A stretch of 64,000 nucleotides of DNA from assembly GCF_036067295.1 (NCBI RefSeq), contig NZ_CP107954.1, forward strand, positions 4,588,001-4,652,000. Reading direction: 5' to 3'. This DNA is from Kribbella sp. NBC_00382 (GTDB taxonomy: Bacteria; Actinomycetota; Actinomycetes; Propionibacteriales; Kribbellaceae). The position numbers were made by a program, and so were the translations under genes. The stretch's first letter is position 1, and every line of letters begins with the position of its first letter. Below the pieces are notes generated by a model, which did not search any database, was not told the origin of the DNA, and saw nothing but the letters and a program-made list of their open reading frames with translations. Below, one piece after another: positions 1 to 9,273 of this stretch.

Positions 1-1
1 C

Positions 2-664
2 AGCGGCGCCACCGCACCGATGGTGGCGACCAACCAACTCCCGTCGACGGGCTCGGGCCCGATCGACCTCGCCTCCTTGATCGTCGGCGTGAACGACACG
101 CTGCGCTCGACCTTCGACGCCGGCCAGATCCGGGACTGCCTCCAGTACTGCGCGGAGCAGCTGACCGGGCGCGGCGCGACGCTGCTGACCGTACGGTTCC
201 ATGACCATGGCCAGGTGTTCGGCCTGCCGGCGTGGTTGCGCCGGCCACTGTGGCAGCGGATCGAGCAGGTCAACTCCGTGTACGACGAGCTGTACCTGCG
301 TTTCGGGGGGATCCGGATCGACATGGCCGACTACCCCGAGGTCTACCGGCGCGACTTCTGGAGCGTCGATCGTCTCCATCCCGGCGAACGCGGCCACCGC
401 CGGCTGGCCCGGGCCTTCGCCGACGAACTCCACCGCCAGGGCCTGCCGATCGCGGAACCCCCGGCTCTGGACTGCATCGGCGACACCCCTTCCAAGTGGG
501 CAGACGCCCTCTGGATGCTCCGCGAAGGCGTCCCCTGGCTGGGCCGCCGAGCGGGCGACCTCACCCCCTGGGCCGCCCGGATGGCCCTCACCCAATTCCG
601 TCCCGCTGGGTTATCCACAGCTCGCCCGACCGCCGATGCGGAGGTGCAGCAGGTTCAGGCATAG
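2..664 (+). CDS. SGNH/GDSL-type hydrolase, C-terminal part (5' end outside window)
   Basis: The reading frame is open from the first bases of the window, so the true start lies upstream; the ATG at 20 is probably internal. What remains is about 220 residues. A V-N-D near residue 30 matches block III (GxND) of SGNH hydrolases, and the DRLHPGERGH segment near residue 119 matches block V, which carries the catalytic Asp and His. The block I GDS serine would lie upstream. The family comprises esterases and lipases acting on acyl or acetyl esters; the substrate cannot be told. The stop codon TAG at 662-664 is embedded in the likely -10 hexamer of rph, so the two genes are tightly packed. Confidence 0.75.
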   Translation, partial: SGATAPMVATNQLPSTGSGPIDLASLIVGVNDTLRSTFDAGQIRDCLQYCAEQLTGRGATLLTVRFHDHGQVFGLPAWLRRPLWQRIEQVNSVYDELYLRFGGIRIDMADYPEVYRRDFWSVDRLHPGERGHRRLARAFADELHRQGLPIAEPPALDCIGDTPSKWADALWMLREGVPWLGRRAGDLTPWAARMALTQFRPAGLSTARPTADAEVQQVQA

Positions 665-667
665 GGT
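662..667 (+). promoter_or_regulatory. Putative -10 hexamer TAGGGT of rph (leaderless)
   Basis: TAGGGT lies 7 bases before the rph ATG, so transcription would begin at or within a base or two of the start codon. No Shine-Dalgarno sequence fits in the 7-base gap. The first three bases are also the stop codon of the preceding gene. Confidence 0.5.
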
Positions 668-674
668 TTCCGGC

Positions 675-1391
675 ATGGCTCGTATCGATGGACGTACCCC
701 TGATCAGCTCCGGCCGGTGACCCTGACGCGGAAGTGGCTCGACCACGCCGAGGGGTCGGTGCTGGTGGAGTTCGGCAAGACGCGGGTGCTCTGCGCGGCC
801 AGCGTGACCGAAGGCGTGCCGCGCTGGCGCAAGGGGTCCGGCCTCGGTTGGGTCAGCGCGGAGTACGCGATGCTCCCGCGCTCGACGAACACCCGCTCGG
901 ACCGCGAGTCGGTGAAGGGCCGGATCGGTGGCCGTACGCACGAGATCTCCCGGCTGATCGGCCGTTCACTGCGGGCCGTGATCGACTACAAGGCCCTCGG
1001 TGAGAACACCATCCTGCTCGACTGCGACGTCCTGCAGGCCGACGGAGGCACCCGTACCGCCGCGATCACCGGCGCGTACGTGGCCCTGGCCGACGCGGTC
1101 TCCTTCCTCCGCGACCGCAAGGCACTGAAGGGCGAGCCGCTGACCGGCTCGGTCTCCGCGGTGTCGGTCGGCATCATCGACGGCGCCCCGATGCTCGACC
1201 TCTGCTACGAGGAGGACGTCCGGGCCGAGACCGACATGAACCTGGTACTGACCGGCGACGGCAAGTTCATCGAGGTGCAGGGCACGGCCGAGGGCGCGCC
1301 GTTCGACCGCGACGAGCTGAACAGCCTGCTCGACCTCGGAACGACGGGCTGCGCCGAGCTGACCAAGCTGCAGTTGGAGGCGCTGGCGTGA
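675..1391 (+). CDS. rph: Ribonuclease PH
   Basis: This is a 238-residue protein, the usual length for RNase PH, beginning MARIDGRTPDQLRPV. It is a phosphorolytic 3'-5' exoribonuclease that trims tRNA 3' ends, cytosolic and hexameric in the family. Visible hallmarks include the LPRSTNTRS segment, the GRTHEISRLIGRSLRA block and DCDVLQADGGTRTAAITG, which carry phosphate- and RNA-binding residues. The ATG at 675 was chosen because homologues begin at this point and a -10 hexamer sits just upstream; a longer in-frame opening reaches back into the preceding gene and is spurious. The stop overlaps the GTG start of rdgB (GTGA), a pairing common in actinobacteria. Confidence 0.97.
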   Translation: MARIDGRTPDQLRPVTLTRKWLDHAEGSVLVEFGKTRVLCAASVTEGVPRWRKGSGLGWVSAEYAMLPRSTNTRSDRESVKGRIGGRTHEISRLIGRSLRAVIDYKALGENTILLDCDVLQADGGTRTAAITGAYVALADAVSFLRDRKALKGEPLTGSVSAVSVGIIDGAPMLDLCYEEDVRAETDMNLVLTGDGKFIEVQGTAEGAPFDRDELNSLLDLGTTGCAELTKLQLEALA

Positions 1392-1993
1392 CCAAGGTGC
1401 TACTCGCCTCGAACAACAAGAAGAAGCTCGAGGAGCTCCGCCGCATTCTCGCGCCGATCGTGCCCGGCATCGAGGTGCTCGGGCTGGGCGACGTACCGGC
1501 GTACGAGGAGCCGGCCGAGACCGAGCCGACCTTCGAGGGCAACGCGTTGCTGAAGGCCCATGCCGCGCTGGCCGCGACCGGGTTGCCGTCGATCGCGGAC
1601 GACAGCGGCATCTGCGTCGACGCGCTGAACGGCATGCCCGGCGTACTGTCCGCGCGCTGGTCGGGACCGGCCAAGGACAACCACGCCAACAACGTGCTGC
1701 TGCTCGGCCAGCTCGAGGACGTACCGGATGAGCGCCGGACCGCCTCCTTCGTGGCCGCTGTCGCCCTCGTGCGTGAGGGCTTTGAGGATGTGGTCGTGCG
1801 CGGCGAGATGCCCGGACACGTGATCCGTGAGCTGCGGGGGAGCGGCGGCTTCGGGTACGACGTGCTGTTCGCCGCCGAGGGGTACGACCGGACGACGGCC
1901 GAGCTGTCGATCGAGGAGAAGGACGCGATCAGCCATCGCGGCAAGGCGCTGCGTGAGCTGGCGCCGATCGTGGCAAAGGCACTGGAGGCCTGA
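1388..1993 (+). CDS. rdgB: XTP/dITP pyrophosphatase (RdgB/HAM1 family)
   Basis: The product has 201 residues. It hydrolyses non-canonical purine nucleoside triphosphates (XTP, dITP, ITP) to monophosphates and keeps them out of nucleic acids. The N-terminal LLASNNKKKLEEL matches the SNNxxK substrate motif, FEGNALLKA and ADDSGICVDALNGMPGV are family blocks, and the C-terminal EKDAISHRGKAL is the SHRxxA block. The GTG start overlaps the rph stop by four bases, so translation is probably coupled. Confidence 0.97.
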   Translation: MTKVLLASNNKKKLEELRRILAPIVPGIEVLGLGDVPAYEEPAETEPTFEGNALLKAHAALAATGLPSIADDSGICVDALNGMPGVLSARWSGPAKDNHANNVLLLGQLEDVPDERRTASFVAAVALVREGFEDVVVRGEMPGHVIRELRGSGGFGYDVLFAAEGYDRTTAELSIEEKDAISHRGKALRELAPIVAKALEA

Positions 1994-1994
1994 C

Positions 1995-2579
1995 ATGTTG
2001 TTCGCTGGACCAGACAAAGACGGCGTCGAGTCGGGCAAGATCACCGCGGCGTACCGGCGCTGGGCCGAGCCCCGCGTGGTCGAGGGCCGGGTCTACCGGA
2101 CCAACGCCGGCCGGATCGAGATCGACAGCGTCCGGCAGGTCAACCCGGAGCTGATCTCCGACTACGACGACGACATCTTCGCCGCCGACCGCCAGAACGC
2201 CCGGGACGTCCGCCGCCGCCTCCGCGGCAACGAGGACTGGCCCACCTTCCTGATCAAGTTCCACCTGGTCGAAGGCCCAGACCCCCGCGAGGAACTGGCC
2301 GCCACCGCGGACCTGACCCCCGAAGACCTCGAAGACCTCCGCACCCGCCTGGCCAAACTCGACTCCCTCAGCCGCCACGGCGCCTGGACCACCGCAGTAC
2401 TCCAAAAAATCCAGGAAAAGCCAACCGTCCGAGCCGGCGACCTGGCCGCAGACCTAGGCCGCGACACCCCCACCTTCAAACTCGACGTCCGCAAACTAAA
2501 AAACCTAGGCCTCACCTACAGCCTAGAAACCGGCTACGAACTCTCCCCCCGAGGCAAGGCCTACCTAGCCTCGATCTGA
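1995..2579 (+). CDS. ASCH-like (PUA fold) protein with C-terminal winged-helix-like segment
   Basis: This 194-residue protein starts at an ATG two bases after the rdgB stop, so it probably belongs to the same transcript. The N-terminal half (roughly residues 1-95) contains ESGKITAAYRRW and GRIEIDSVRQV, which resemble ASCH/PUA-like RNA-binding domains. The C-terminal 60 residues (AVLQKIQEKPTVRAGDLAAD onward) look like a small winged helix. The first half uses ordinary high-GC codons. The second half is strikingly C-rich on the coding strand and contains runs of A in Lys codons, such as CTAAAAAACCTA. Function is unknown; an RNA-related role fits the rph/rdgB context but is inference. Confidence 0.8.
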   Translation: MLFAGPDKDGVESGKITAAYRRWAEPRVVEGRVYRTNAGRIEIDSVRQVNPELISDYDDDIFAADRQNARDVRRRLRGNEDWPTFLIKFHLVEGPDPREELAATADLTPEDLEDLRTRLAKLDSLSRHGAWTTAVLQKIQEKPTVRAGDLAADLGRDTPTFKLDVRKLKNLGLTYSLETGYELSPRGKAYLASI

Positions 2580-2649
2580 CCGACGGTCACGGTTTCGAAC
2601 GATCAACGCCAGGCCCTAGGCAGATTCAGCACGGAGCGTTACGGTGACA

Positions 2650-2676
2650 CTCATCCCGAGGGGGCTCGGGGATGAG
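2650..2676 (+). other. Hairpin just upstream of a ribosome-binding site
   Basis: CTCATCCCGAG and CTCGGGGATGAG form an 11-12 bp stem with one bulged base and a GGGG loop. The stem ends directly before the GGGGG part of the Shine-Dalgarno sequence of the gene starting at 2687. It could be a terminator of the rph transcript or an RNA element affecting initiation; the sequence does not decide. Confidence 0.4.
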
Positions 2677-2686
2677 GGGGAGAACC

Positions 2687-3043
2687 ATGTCACAGCAGTA
2701 TCCGGAGTGGCAGCACCCGGATCAGCAGCCGTACGTGCAGCCACAGGATGTCCAGCTACCGCCGATGCAACCACAGCCGTACGGCATCGGCTATCCGCAG
2801 CAGGTGGCGCCCAAGAATCCGGGACTGGCGCTCGTCGCGTCGTTCTTCATCCCCGGTCTGGGCACCCTGATCAACGGCAACGTCGGCCTCGGCATCGCGA
2901 TCTTCGCCGCCTACTGCGTGGCCTGGGTCCTCTGCCTGGTCATCATCGGCTTCGTCCTACTCCCCGCCGTCTGGGTCTGGGGAATGATCGACGCCTACCA
3001 AGGCGCCAAGAAGTGGAACACGGCTCACGGCATAGTCAGCTAA
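2687..3043 (+). CDS. Small TM2-domain-like membrane protein
   Basis: The 118-residue product has a Gln/Pro-rich, hydrophilic N-terminal tail (about residues 1-40, with SQQYPEWQHPDQQPYVQPQ). Two hydrophobic helices follow (about 45-75 and 78-105), separated by a short GLG/INGNVGLG turn. KNPGLALVASFFIPGLGTL and the closing WGMIDAYQGAKKWN fit TM2-type proteins, whose molecular role is mostly unknown. The ATG at 2687 is preferred over an ATG at 2672 because it has a GAGGGGGAG ribosome-binding site 5 bases upstream. The gene is followed by a tRNA gene on the opposite strand. Confidence 0.8.
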   Translation: MSQQYPEWQHPDQQPYVQPQDVQLPPMQPQPYGIGYPQQVAPKNPGLALVASFFIPGLGTLINGNVGLGIAIFAAYCVAWVLCLVIIGFVLLPAVWVWGMIDAYQGAKKWNTAHGIVS

Positions 3044-3068
3044 CAACCGGCCGTAGTACGAAGGGTTG

Positions 3069-3149
3069 TGCCAGAGGCGGGACTTGAACCCGCACGCCCG
3101 GGGGCACCGGCACCTAAAGCCGGCGTGTCTGCCATTCCACCACTCTGGC
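3069..3149 (-). tRNA. tRNA-Leu (anticodon UAG)
   Basis: Read on the minus strand, the acceptor arms GCCAGAG and CTCTGGC pair over 7 bp with discriminator A at 3069. The anticodon loop UUUAGGU places UAG at positions 34-36, with U33 and a purine at 37, so it decodes CUA. A long variable arm typical of class II tRNA-Leu and the T-arm GGTTCAAGTCC are present. The CCA end is not encoded. The length of 81 bases is slightly short for a leucine tRNA. No other tRNA was found in the window. Confidence 0.93.
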
Positions 3150-3197
3150 TGGAGGATCGGCGTCCCCCTGGAGACATCTTAGGGGGACGCCGATCGT

Positions 3198-4853
3198 TCA
3201 GCGGCTCTGCAGGGCGTTGATGAAGACGGTCTGCAGGTCCTGCGGGTTCTTCGCGACGTACGCCTGGCCGCCGGTGGCGGTGGCCAGGGCCTGGAGCTCG
3301 GTCAGGTCGACGTCCGGGCCCATGCCCAAGGCGATGATCCGGACCGGGCGCCCCGAGTCCTTCGTAGCTTTCAGGATCGCGACGGTCTGGGCCAGCGAGA
3401 GGCTGCCCGGATCGTCGTTCTTGCCGTCCGTGAAGAGCAGGACGGCGTTCACGGCGCTCGGGTCGTAACTGCTGCGGACTGCTTGGACAGCCGCGATCGC
3501 GGTGTCGTACAGACCGGTGCTGCCACCCTTGATCGCCTGCTGGGGCGCCAGCGCGGTGGTGATCTTCTGCCGCTGGGCGTCCGACAGTTTGCCGATCGGG
3601 ACGAGTTCCCTGAAGTCGGCGTTATCCTTCCCGATCTTCGTCGAGAACGTCCAGAGGCCGAGAGCCGCGTTGTTCGGGAACAGCTTCAGGCCGCCGACCG
3701 CCGCCTCTTTCGTGAGCTGCATCCGGGTCTTGTTGCCGACCTTCTCGGCCATCGAGCCGGAGATGTCGATCACCGCGAGCGAGTGGGCCGACAGCGAGAG
3801 CCGGTTCCAGTCGCCCAGTACCTTGTTGATCGCCGCCGTGGACGGTGCGGTGAGCCGGCTGATCGCACCGACGCCACGTCCGCCACCCAGGTCGCTCACC
3901 AGCGCGTCCCGGAAGCCCGCGTCGTCACGGGCCTGGGCGATCGAGTTGTTGATCAACTCCTCGCCGAGGGCCTTGCCCGCGTCGGAGTACACCTCGTTGT
4001 TCGACGACGCCGTCACCACGATCGGGTAGTCGAGCAGCAGCGTGCCGGTCCGCGGCACGACCGCCTTCAACTCCGAGTCGGGGTGTTCGTCCTGGTACTT
4101 GACGAAGCTCTGCTCCGAGGCCGGTACGACGATTTCGCTGTCGGCCTGTCCGGCTCGCCCGAGCAAGCCGTTCACATCCGTGTACGGCTTGGCCATCGAC
4201 CCGAGCTTCTGGGCCAGCGGCACGATGATCTGGCCCACCTGGGTCTCGGAGGCGGTCGTCTTCGCCCGCTCCGCCTGGACGGCGAGCAGAGCCAGCGCGC
4301 CCGGTGACTGGGTCAACGGGTCGAGCAGAGCCGGCTTGGTCTTGGAGAACGTGCCGAGCCAGGACGAGGTGTCGGCGAAGTTGTCCGACCGCCCGACCAG
4401 TACCAGCGGTGAGGTCGCGACCGACGGGACGGCGATCGTCGGCACGGACTGGCCGTCATCGGCCTGGGACACCCACAGCGAGGAGTCCGGCACCCAGAGA
4501 TCGGGCCGGCCCTCCGCGTTGTTCGAGATGTCCCGGGCCACCTTGGCCGAGGGGGCCGCGGTGATCGTGAACTGCAGGCAGGCGGTGCTGCTGTCGTCCT
4601 TCCGGTTCGCCACCGCCTTGGCCGCCGTTTCCAGCAGGGGCTGGATCTCGGGCGTGGTGCTCAGCCGGATCTGGGTCTTCTCCTTACAAGAACCACCACC
4701 CAGGAATCCGTCCGCACCCGATTCCGACCCGAAGGAGCGGACCACAAACACGGCGCCCAACGACAGCACCAGTAGCCCGGCGGCCGTCAGGTACAGCGGA
4801 CGCCGGTTGTTGTTGTTGTTACTTTTCGTCACCGCAGAGGAGTGTTTTCCCAT
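3198..4853 (-). CDS. Membrane-anchored solute-binding / von Willebrand factor A domain protein
   Basis: The product has 551 residues. A short basic, Asn-rich N terminus (TKSNNNNNRRP) is followed by one hydrophobic helix at about 19-40, giving a signal anchor with the rest outside. Residues about 55-320 resemble bacterial extracellular solute-binding proteins. A VWA domain occupies about 345-551, with the MIDAS motif DISGS beginning near residue 363 and further metal-site parts at GGSTGLYD and FTDGKNDD. Such two-part proteins are common in actinobacteria with no settled function; metal-dependent ligand binding at the cell surface is inferred. The ATG at 4853 has a GGGAGGGAGGG ribosome-binding site; in-frame upstream starts do not. 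Confidence 0.85.
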   Translation of the reverse strand: MGKHSSAVTKSNNNNNRRPLYLTAAGLLVLSLGAVFVVRSFGSESGADGFLGGGSCKEKTQIRLSTTPEIQPLLETAAKAVANRKDDSSTACLQFTITAAPSAKVARDISNNAEGRPDLWVPDSSLWVSQADDGQSVPTIAVPSVATSPLVLVGRSDNFADTSSWLGTFSKTKPALLDPLTQSPGALALLAVQAERAKTTASETQVGQIIVPLAQKLGSMAKPYTDVNGLLGRAGQADSEIVVPASEQSFVKYQDEHPDSELKAVVPRTGTLLLDYPIVVTASSNNEVYSDAGKALGEELINNSIAQARDDAGFRDALVSDLGGGRGVGAISRLTAPSTAAINKVLGDWNRLSLSAHSLAVIDISGSMAEKVGNKTRMQLTKEAAVGGLKLFPNNAALGLWTFSTKIGKDNADFRELVPIGKLSDAQRQKITTALAPQQAIKGGSTGLYDTAIAAVQAVRSSYDPSAVNAVLLFTDGKNDDPGSLSLAQTVAILKATKDSGRPVRIIALGMGPDVDLTELQALATATGGQAYVAKNPQDLQTVFINALQSR

Positions 4854-5159
4854 CGCGGCAGGTCCCTCCCTCCCAGAGGCAGACTGCGCGCGCAGATTAC
4901 CCGGTTTGCACTGGTCAGGGCGAAGAGCGCGGCCGATGTCCATCCAGTAGATGGGGGGTCGCAACTGGACGCAGACCGCGCTCGCAGTACTGCTCGTCCC
5001 TCAGAGGTCGGGAATTATGACGGAACGTAGTGTTTCCGCTTCGAACAGGTCACAACCTGATGTGATCCAAATCACACCGACCCGCTTGCTCAAACGACCG
5101 TTCCATGGACCAGCGTTATGAAACGGTTGCGGGTTTACCTTCGCGAATTGTCCTGACAA
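4854..5159. other. 306-bp intergenic region between bcp and the VWA gene
   Basis: No coding sequence is evident. The stretch is markedly AT-richer than its surroundings and holds the TGTGA-N6-TCACA palindrome at 5061-5076. On the minus strand, CATAAT (plus-strand 5014-5019) would serve as a -10 for the VWA gene, with a 5' leader of about 150 bases. Confidence 0.6.
5061..5076. promoter_or_regulatory. CRP/GlxR-type operator palindrome
   Basis: TGTGATCCAAATCACA is a perfect TGTGA-N6-TCACA palindrome, the known consensus core of CRP-family cAMP receptors including actinobacterial GlxR and Crp. It lies about 210 bases upstream of the VWA gene start and about 40 bases upstream of a plausible -10 (CATAAT, minus strand), a position compatible with class I or II activation. 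Binding is inferred from sequence only. Confidence 0.6.
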
Positions 5160-5630
5160 TCAGTCGAGGCCGAGATCGCGGCGCAACTTCGCAACGTGCC
5201 CGGTGGCCTTCACGTTGTACTGCGCGACCGCGATCTTGCCGTCCGCGTCGACGACGAACGTCGACCGGATCACCCCGGTCACCTTCTTGCCGTACATCGT
5301 CTTCTCACCGAACGCGCCGTACGCCTGCAGCACCTCTTTGTCCGGGTCGCTGAGCAGCGGGAAGGTCACGCCGTCGCGCTCGCGGAACTTCGCCAGCTTG
5401 GCCGGCTTGTCCGGCGAGATGCCGAGCACGGCGTACCCGTGGGCCTGCAGCGAGTCGAGCGAGTCGCGGAAGTCGCAGGCCTGCTTGGTGCAGCCCGGCG
5501 TCATCGCGGCCGGGTAGAAGTACACGATCACGCTCTTGCCGCGCAGCGAGGCCAGCGAGACGTCGTTGCCGTCCGCGTCGGGAAGGGTGAAGTCGGGTGC
5601 CGCGTCGCCGACGGACAGACGTTCGGACAT
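5160..5630 (-). CDS. bcp: Thiol peroxidase of the BCP/AhpC-TSA peroxiredoxin family
   Basis: This 156-residue thioredoxin-dependent peroxiredoxin reduces H2O2 and organic hydroperoxides in the cytosol. The motif TPGCTKQAC carries the peroxidatic Cys (residue 47) and the resolving Cys five residues later (residue 52), the pattern of atypical two-Cys BCP proteins. Further conserved parts are DFTLPDADG near the N terminus, GISPD and STFVVD. The ATG at 5630 has GGGAGGG 6-7 bases upstream, so it is preferred over longer in-frame alternatives. The gene is transcribed in the same direction as the VWA gene but separated from it by 306 bp, so the two are probably independent. Confidence 0.95.
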   Translation of the reverse strand: MSERLSVGDAAPDFTLPDADGNDVSLASLRGKSVIVYFYPAAMTPGCTKQACDFRDSLDSLQAHGYAVLGISPDKPAKLAKFRERDGVTFPLLSDPDKEVLQAYGAFGEKTMYGKKVTGVIRSTFVVDADGKIAVAQYNVKATGHVAKLRRDLGLD

Positions 5631-5816
5631 CAGTGCCCTCCCAAAAACGGATCCGGTGATTGTCCGACATTCTGCCGTACGCCGCCGACAGGTGCTCAAG
5701 CGGCTCCCGGCAAGAGCAAGCGCTTGTGTTACACGGATGCGGTTCGCTTGTTACGTGCGGGAAAACTGACGCCGGATCCGGGTGCGAGGTGGACGTCCGT
5801 GGGTGAAGATTCGGAG

Positions 5817-7412
<1,596 letters not shown>

Positions 7413-7428
7413 TGGGGAGGTGCTGACG

Positions 7429-8376
7429 ATGCTCGCACGTAATGCCGAGTCGCTGTACTGGATCGGCCGGTACGTCGAACGCGCGGACGACACCGCACGG
7501 ATCCTCGACGTGTCGGTGCACCAACTGCTCGAGGACGCGACCGTGGACGCCGACACGGCCAGTCGCCGGCTGCTGGCCGTACTGGGTATCGAACCGCCCA
7601 AGGGAACCACGCTGGACGTGTGGACGCTGACTGAGCTCGTGGCGATGTCCCCGGACCGCTCGGGCTCGATCGTGTCGTCCATCTCCAGCGCCCGCGAGAA
7701 CACCCGGGTAGCGCGAGAGGTGGTGTCCAGCGAGCTGTGGCACTGCATCAACTCGATGTGGAACGCAGTACCCGAGCGGCAGCGCGCTGCTCGCCGGGTA
7801 GGCCCACACGAGTTCTTCACCTTCGTAGAGGACCGCGCTGCGATGTTCGCCGGGCTAGCGGACTCCACGATGAGCCGGGACGACGGTTGGCGCTTCCTGG
7901 TGCTCGGCCGGTCGGTTGAGCGCGTAGACATGATCGTGCGACTGCTGATGTCCCGAGTGGGCGACAAGCCCACGTCGCCGGGGTGGGTGACAGTACTGCG
8001 GTCAGCGGGCGCCCATGACACGTACCTGCGGACGTACCGGGGTGCGCTGGATGCGTCCCGGGTAGTCCAGTTCCTGCTGATGGACCGGCTGTTCCCGCGG
8101 TCGGTGTTCCACGCGCTGACCAAGGCCGAGGCCTGCCTGGAGGAGCTCGACCGCGGCCCGTCCGCTCGCATCGGAGCGAGTGCGGAGGCCAGCAGGCTGC
8201 TCGGGAAGGCCAGGAGCGACCTGGAGTTCCTGCGCCCGGCCGAGCTGCTCGACGACCTCACCGGACGGCTGCAGGCTCTGCAGGTGACCGTGCGCGAGGT
8301 GGGCGAGGCCGTGTCGCAGCAGTACTTCCATGCAGTGCCGTGGGTGGAGTGGAACAACGCGGAGGTGAACCTGTGA
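7429..8376 (+). CDS. Alpha-E domain protein (DUF403)
   Basis: The protein has 315 residues and is almost all helical, opening MLARNAESLYWIGRYVERADDTARILD, the signature of the Alpha-E family. The family has no assigned reaction and is nearly always encoded next to a permuted ATP-grasp protein and a transglutaminase, as here. The ATG at 7429 is preferred to the GTG at 7420 because GGGGAGG sits 8 bases before the ATG. The stop overlaps the next gene's GTG (GTGA), indicating coupled translation. The role is inferred to be part of the same pathway as its neighbours. Confidence 0.9.
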   Translation: MLARNAESLYWIGRYVERADDTARILDVSVHQLLEDATVDADTASRRLLAVLGIEPPKGTTLDVWTLTELVAMSPDRSGSIVSSISSARENTRVAREVVSSELWHCINSMWNAVPERQRAARRVGPHEFFTFVEDRAAMFAGLADSTMSRDDGWRFLVLGRSVERVDMIVRLLMSRVGDKPTSPGWVTVLRSAGAHDTYLRTYRGALDASRVVQFLLMDRLFPRSVFHALTKAEACLEELDRGPSARIGASAEASRLLGKARSDLEFLRPAELLDDLTGRLQALQVTVREVGEAVSQQYFHAVPWVEWNNAEVNL

Positions 8377-9215
8377 AGTGGCGTCTCCGGGTCGTCCACA
8401 CGACCGGCTACAGATATGCGACAGCCGTCACACAGTCCTACAACGAAGCACGGCTCACTCCGCGCAGCGACGACCGGCAGAACCTCATGGTGGCCCGGCT
8501 GGAGACGATCCCGGCCACCCGGTCCTACCGCTACACCGACTACTGGGGCACCGAGGTCAACTCCTTCGACCTGCACGCTCCACACACCGAACTGAAGGTC
8601 ATCGCGGCCTCGGTCGTCGAGACCGCCACCCAGCCCACCCCGGACGAGGAGGCGACCTGGGCAGACGTCCGCTCGCCCCAGAGCCTCGACCGGTACGGCG
8701 AGTACCTGGAGTTCGCGGAGTACGTCCCCAAGAACAAGGAGCTTGCTGCGATCGCCAGAGGCCTCCGCAGGGGGCTCAGCCCGGCAGAGACCGTCCTGGC
8801 TGTCTCTAGGTGGGTGCACGAGACCTTGACCTACCAGCGCGGCACCACTGGCGTGCACTCGTCGGCAGTGGACGCGTGGCAGGCCGGTGAAGGCGTCTGC
8901 CAGGACTACGCGCACCTGTCGCTGGCGATGCTCCGCGCTGTCGGCGTACCGGCTCGGTATGTCTCCGGTTACCTCCATACCAAGGCTGATGCGGCGGTGG
9001 GGGAGACGGTGGTCGGGGAGAGCCATGCGTGGATCGAGGCATGGACGGGTGGCTGGTGGGGGTACGACCCGACTAACGACATCCCGATCGCTCACCGGCA
9101 CGTGTGGGTCGCCACTGGTCGTGACTACGGGGACGTGTCGCCGCTGAAAGGCATCTACTCGGGAGGAGCCGCCACGGCCATCGATGTCACCGTCGACATC
9201 ACCCGCCTCGCCTGA
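8373..9215 (+). CDS. Transglutaminase-like cysteine protease-fold protein
   Basis: This 280-residue protein is of the bacterial transglutaminase type. An N-terminal beta domain with TTGYRYATAVTQSYNEARLTP is followed by the catalytic papain-like domain. The triad is visible as Cys176 in GVCQDYAH, His218 in ESHAWIEAW and Asp232 in GYDPTND. Members hydrolyse or transfer amide bonds, and in this operon type the substrate is unknown. No signal peptide is seen, so it should act in the cytosol. The start GTG at 8373 overlaps the preceding stop. The TGA stop is the first part of a 22-bp tandem repeat. Confidence 0.92.
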   Translation: MKWRLRVVHTTGYRYATAVTQSYNEARLTPRSDDRQNLMVARLETIPATRSYRYTDYWGTEVNSFDLHAPHTELKVIAASVVETATQPTPDEEATWADVRSPQSLDRYGEYLEFAEYVPKNKELAAIARGLRRGLSPAETVLAVSRWVHETLTYQRGTTGVHSSAVDAWQAGEGVCQDYAHLSLAMLRAVGVPARYVSGYLHTKADAAVGETVVGESHAWIEAWTGGWWGYDPTNDIPIAHRHVWVATGRDYGDVSPLKGIYSGGAATAIDVTVDITRLA

Positions 9216-9256
9216 CGGCTTCAACCGGTCTGAATGACGGCTTCAACCGGTCCGAA
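9213..9256 (+). repeat. 22-bp tandem duplication upstream of a dehydrogenase gene
   Basis: Two adjacent 22-base copies (9213-9234 and 9235-9256) of TGACGGCTTCAACCGGTCTGAA differ at a single base (T/C). Each has a central ACCGGT. The array lies 18 bases before the start codon at 9274, in a place suitable for an operator. It may equally be a recent slippage duplication, since the first copy includes the upstream gene's stop codon. Confidence 0.7.
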
Positions 9257-9273
9257 TGGGGCAGAGTGGTCTC

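Noticed and set aside
611..619. TTATCCACA, a perfect DnaA box 9-mer
   Set aside because: A single copy inside a coding sequence. The only other one is at 62534-62542, far away, so there is no origin-like cluster.
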